A stretch of 64,000 nucleotides of DNA. Origin: Kryptolebias marmoratus. Taxonomy: Eukaryota; Chordata; Actinopteri; Cyprinodontiformes; Rivulidae. The notes under the pieces are model-generated. The model searched no databases, was not told the DNA's origin, and worked only from the letters and a program-made list of their open reading frames with translations. Location of the stretch: the NCBI RefSeq assembly GCF_001649575.2, contig NC_051439.1, positions 15,931,705 through 15,995,704 of the forward strand, written 5' to 3'. The position numbers and the translations under genes are program-made. Of the stretch, positions 63,955-64,000 are shown one piece after another (position 1 is the stretch's first letter; every line of letters starts with the position of its first letter).

Positions 63955-64000
63955 GTATGGCACATAAAAATGAAGGGTTGGATATAACAAGCCAGTGAGG

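Overview
The window is vertebrate nuclear DNA, most likely from a teleost fish. Genes are split into many short exons with GT-AG introns, about half of the window is AT-rich intergenic sequence, and the repeats are of kinds typical of ray-finned fish: a degraded Tc1/mariner, a hAT-type and a piggyBac-type short DNA transposon, tRNA-type SINE relics, an L2/CR1-type LINE and long microsatellites. I cannot name the species. There is no bacterial content, no operon and no CRISPR array.

Layout. Positions 1-27,700 hold no gene I can support. They contain a 74-bp piggyBac-like MITE (645-718), SINE-like relics (about 1165-1320, 3046-3256, 9598-9690), a 970-bp hAT-type element with a perfect 8-bp target duplication (15,491-16,460), an internally deleted Tc1/mariner relic (about 20,275-20,960), a perfect RFX-type X-box palindrome (17,338-17,351) and a perfect 14-bp hairpin (13,866-13,899). 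Four protein genes follow, all on the + strand: (1) ERICH1 (glutamate-rich protein 1), six coding exons, 27,836-34,105; (2) an unrecognised two-exon gene for a 114-residue protein with one likely membrane segment, 36,592-37,732; (3) a compact cytospin/SPECC1-family gene, twelve exons including one inferred non-coding exon, 602 residues ending in a calponin-homology domain, 42,055-52,006; (4) the first 20 coding exons of a CD109-like alpha-2-macroglobulin-family gene, 54,999-63,954, which runs off the right edge before the thioester region. Intron 18 of gene 4 contains a 5'-truncated LINE with an uninterrupted 657-codon reverse-transcriptase frame.

The exon models were built by hand from splice signals and checked by phase arithmetic: the coding lengths are 975, 345, 1,809 and 2,355 nt, all divisible by three with no internal stop. 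The four genes show no functional link; they look like ordinary neighbours. The observations most worth following are the unrecognised small membrane protein, the probable GC-AG intron in the cytospin-like gene (retention would remove the coiled coil and CH domain), the degraded family motifs of the CD109-like protein, and the clean hAT element. I see no evidence of a new multi-gene system.
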